This document shows positions 63,067 to 64,000 of a DNA stretch of 64,000 nucleotides, in pieces. A program made the position numbers and the translations under genes. This DNA comes from Amaranthus tricolor (Eukaryota; Streptophyta; Magnoliopsida; Caryophyllales; Amaranthaceae). Each line of letters begins with the position of its first letter. The stretch's first letter is position 1. A model generated the notes under the pieces. That model had not been told where the DNA came from. It searched no databases and saw only the letters and a program-made list of their open reading frames with translations. Location: positions 681,501 through 745,500 of the forward strand of contig NC_080062.1 in assembly GCF_026212465.1 (NCBI RefSeq). The letters run 5' to 3'.

Positions 63067-64000
63067 CGATTTTATGCGTTTTTAAGCGTTTTTGTCAATT
63101 TCGCGCGTAAAGTAGCTCAAACTTGGTTTGTTATGCACGGAACTTGGCACACAACACTATTTGGTATATATTATTGTGTTTAAGTGGTTAGAATTGAAAA
63201 TCGTAGTCATATGCTAGAAATTACATGTTAAGTTGCGATTTTATGCGTTTTTAAGCGTTTTTGTCAATTTCGCGCGTAAAGTAGCTCAAACTTAGTTTGT
63301 TATGCACGAAACTTGGCACACTACACTATTTGGTATATATTATTGTGTTGAAGTGGATAGAATTGAAAATCATAGTCATATGCTAGAAATTAAGTGTTAA
63401 GTTGCGATTTTATGCGTTTTTAAGCGTTTTTGTCAATTTCGCGCGTAAAGTAGCTCAAACTTGGTTTGTTATGCACGAAACTTGGCACACAACACTATTT
63501 GGTATATATTATTGTGTTGAAGTGGATAGAATTTAAAATCATAGTCATATGCTAGAAATTAAGTGTTAAGTTGCGATTTTATGCGTTTTTAAGCGTTTTT
63601 GTCAATTTCGCGCGTAAAGTAGCTCAAACTTGGTTTGTTATGCACGAAACTTGGCACACAACACTATTTGATATATATTATTGTGTTGAAGTGGATAGAA
63701 TTGAAAATCATAGTCATATGCTAGAAATTAAGTGTTAAGTTGCGATTTTATGCGTTTTTAAGCGTTTTTGTCAATTTCGCGCGTAAAGTAGCTCAAACTT
63801 GGTTTGTTATGCACGAAACTTGGCACACAACACTATTTGGTATATATTATTATGTTGAAGTGGTTAGAATTGAAAATCATTGTCATATGGTATAAATTAG
63901 GCGTTAAGTTGCGATTTTATGCGTTTTTAAGCGTTTTTGGCACTTTTGCGCATAAAGTAGCTCAAACTTGGTTTGTTTTGCGCGAAACTTGTCACACAAC
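63067..64000. repeat. 169-bp tandem repeat in CACTA gene intron
   Basis: CGATTTTATGCGTTTTTAAG starts at 63067, 63236, 63405, 63574, 63743 and 63912, each exactly 169 bases apart. Units are about 95-98 percent identical and share GCGCGTAAAGTAGCTCAAAC. The last unit runs out of the window, so the array is longer. It lies in the intron after exon 9 of the protease-like gene. Confidence 0.97.

Larger units (their letters stand above)
55318..64000 (+). mobile_element. CACTA (En/Spm) element, left 8.7 kb
   Basis: Starts CACTAGTGGAAAAAAACG. It has subterminal repeats of TTGCTGCGG, then a tnp2-type transposase gene and a second gene with a plant transposase domain, both reading rightward. The right terminus and the TSD partner lie beyond the window; the three bases before the tip are TTT. 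The interior is richer in G and C than the flanks. Confidence 0.93.

Noticed and set aside
63067..64000. CRISPR-like regular array
   Set aside because: The repeats are contiguous 169-bp units without spacers and sit in a plant transposon intron.

Overview
This window is nuclear DNA from a flowering plant, most likely a eudicot. It is AT-rich, its genes have GT-AG introns, and it carries plant families: COBRA-like proteins, malectin-like and LRK10L-type receptor kinases, and a mitochondrial carrier. It is also dense in plant mobile elements: Ty1/copia, CACTA, Mutator-like, Stowaway, hAT-like and SINE-like. I cannot name the species from the sequence alone.

Layout. (1) 1-16100: a decayed COBRA-like cluster on the minus strand with one partial gene, one broken gene and one exon relic. 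All three stop at the same exon-3 donor. A complete-ended but dead 3.5 kb copia element (7545-11048, 5-bp target duplication) sits upstream of exon 2 of the second copy. An 875-bp direct repeat, an 82/88-bp inverted repeat and a dimeric tandem repeat lie in the same stretch. (2) 16825-22531: MITE-type elements, then the clearest intact gene of the window, a five-exon SLC25-type mitochondrial carrier on the plus strand. (3) 24000-38400: a tandem cluster of five small genes for secreted six- or seven-cysteine peptides of about 72-77 residues, plus one relic. The cluster was built by repeated block duplication and is interrupted by several transposons. Signal peptides and flanking DNA are nearly identical between copies, while the mature peptides differ greatly. 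(4) 38340-55061: a receptor-kinase zone with two sister copies of a malectin-like receptor gene. One has lost its first exon and gained in-frame stops. The other has lost its kinase but keeps an open ectodomain frame ending just before the membrane segment. The zone also holds an intact LRK10L-type kinase region and a broken partial copy of it with an LTR inserted in its 3' end. (5) 55318-64000: the left part of a large CACTA element whose right end lies outside the window. It contains a tnp2-type transposase gene with six in-frame stops but no frameshift, and a multi-exon gene joining a plant transposase domain to a Ulp1-like cysteine protease domain. The last visible intron of that gene holds a very regular 169-bp tandem repeat.

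How the parts relate. The carrier gene appears independent of its surroundings. The peptide cluster and receptor zone share block duplications: the same LTR-containing 1.5 kb segment flanks one peptide gene and the broken LRK10L copy. They have therefore evolved as one rapidly rearranging accessory region. The strongest candidate for something undescribed is the peptide family, whose mature parts look strongly diversified. A predicted soluble malectin ectodomain in the same region is the second.
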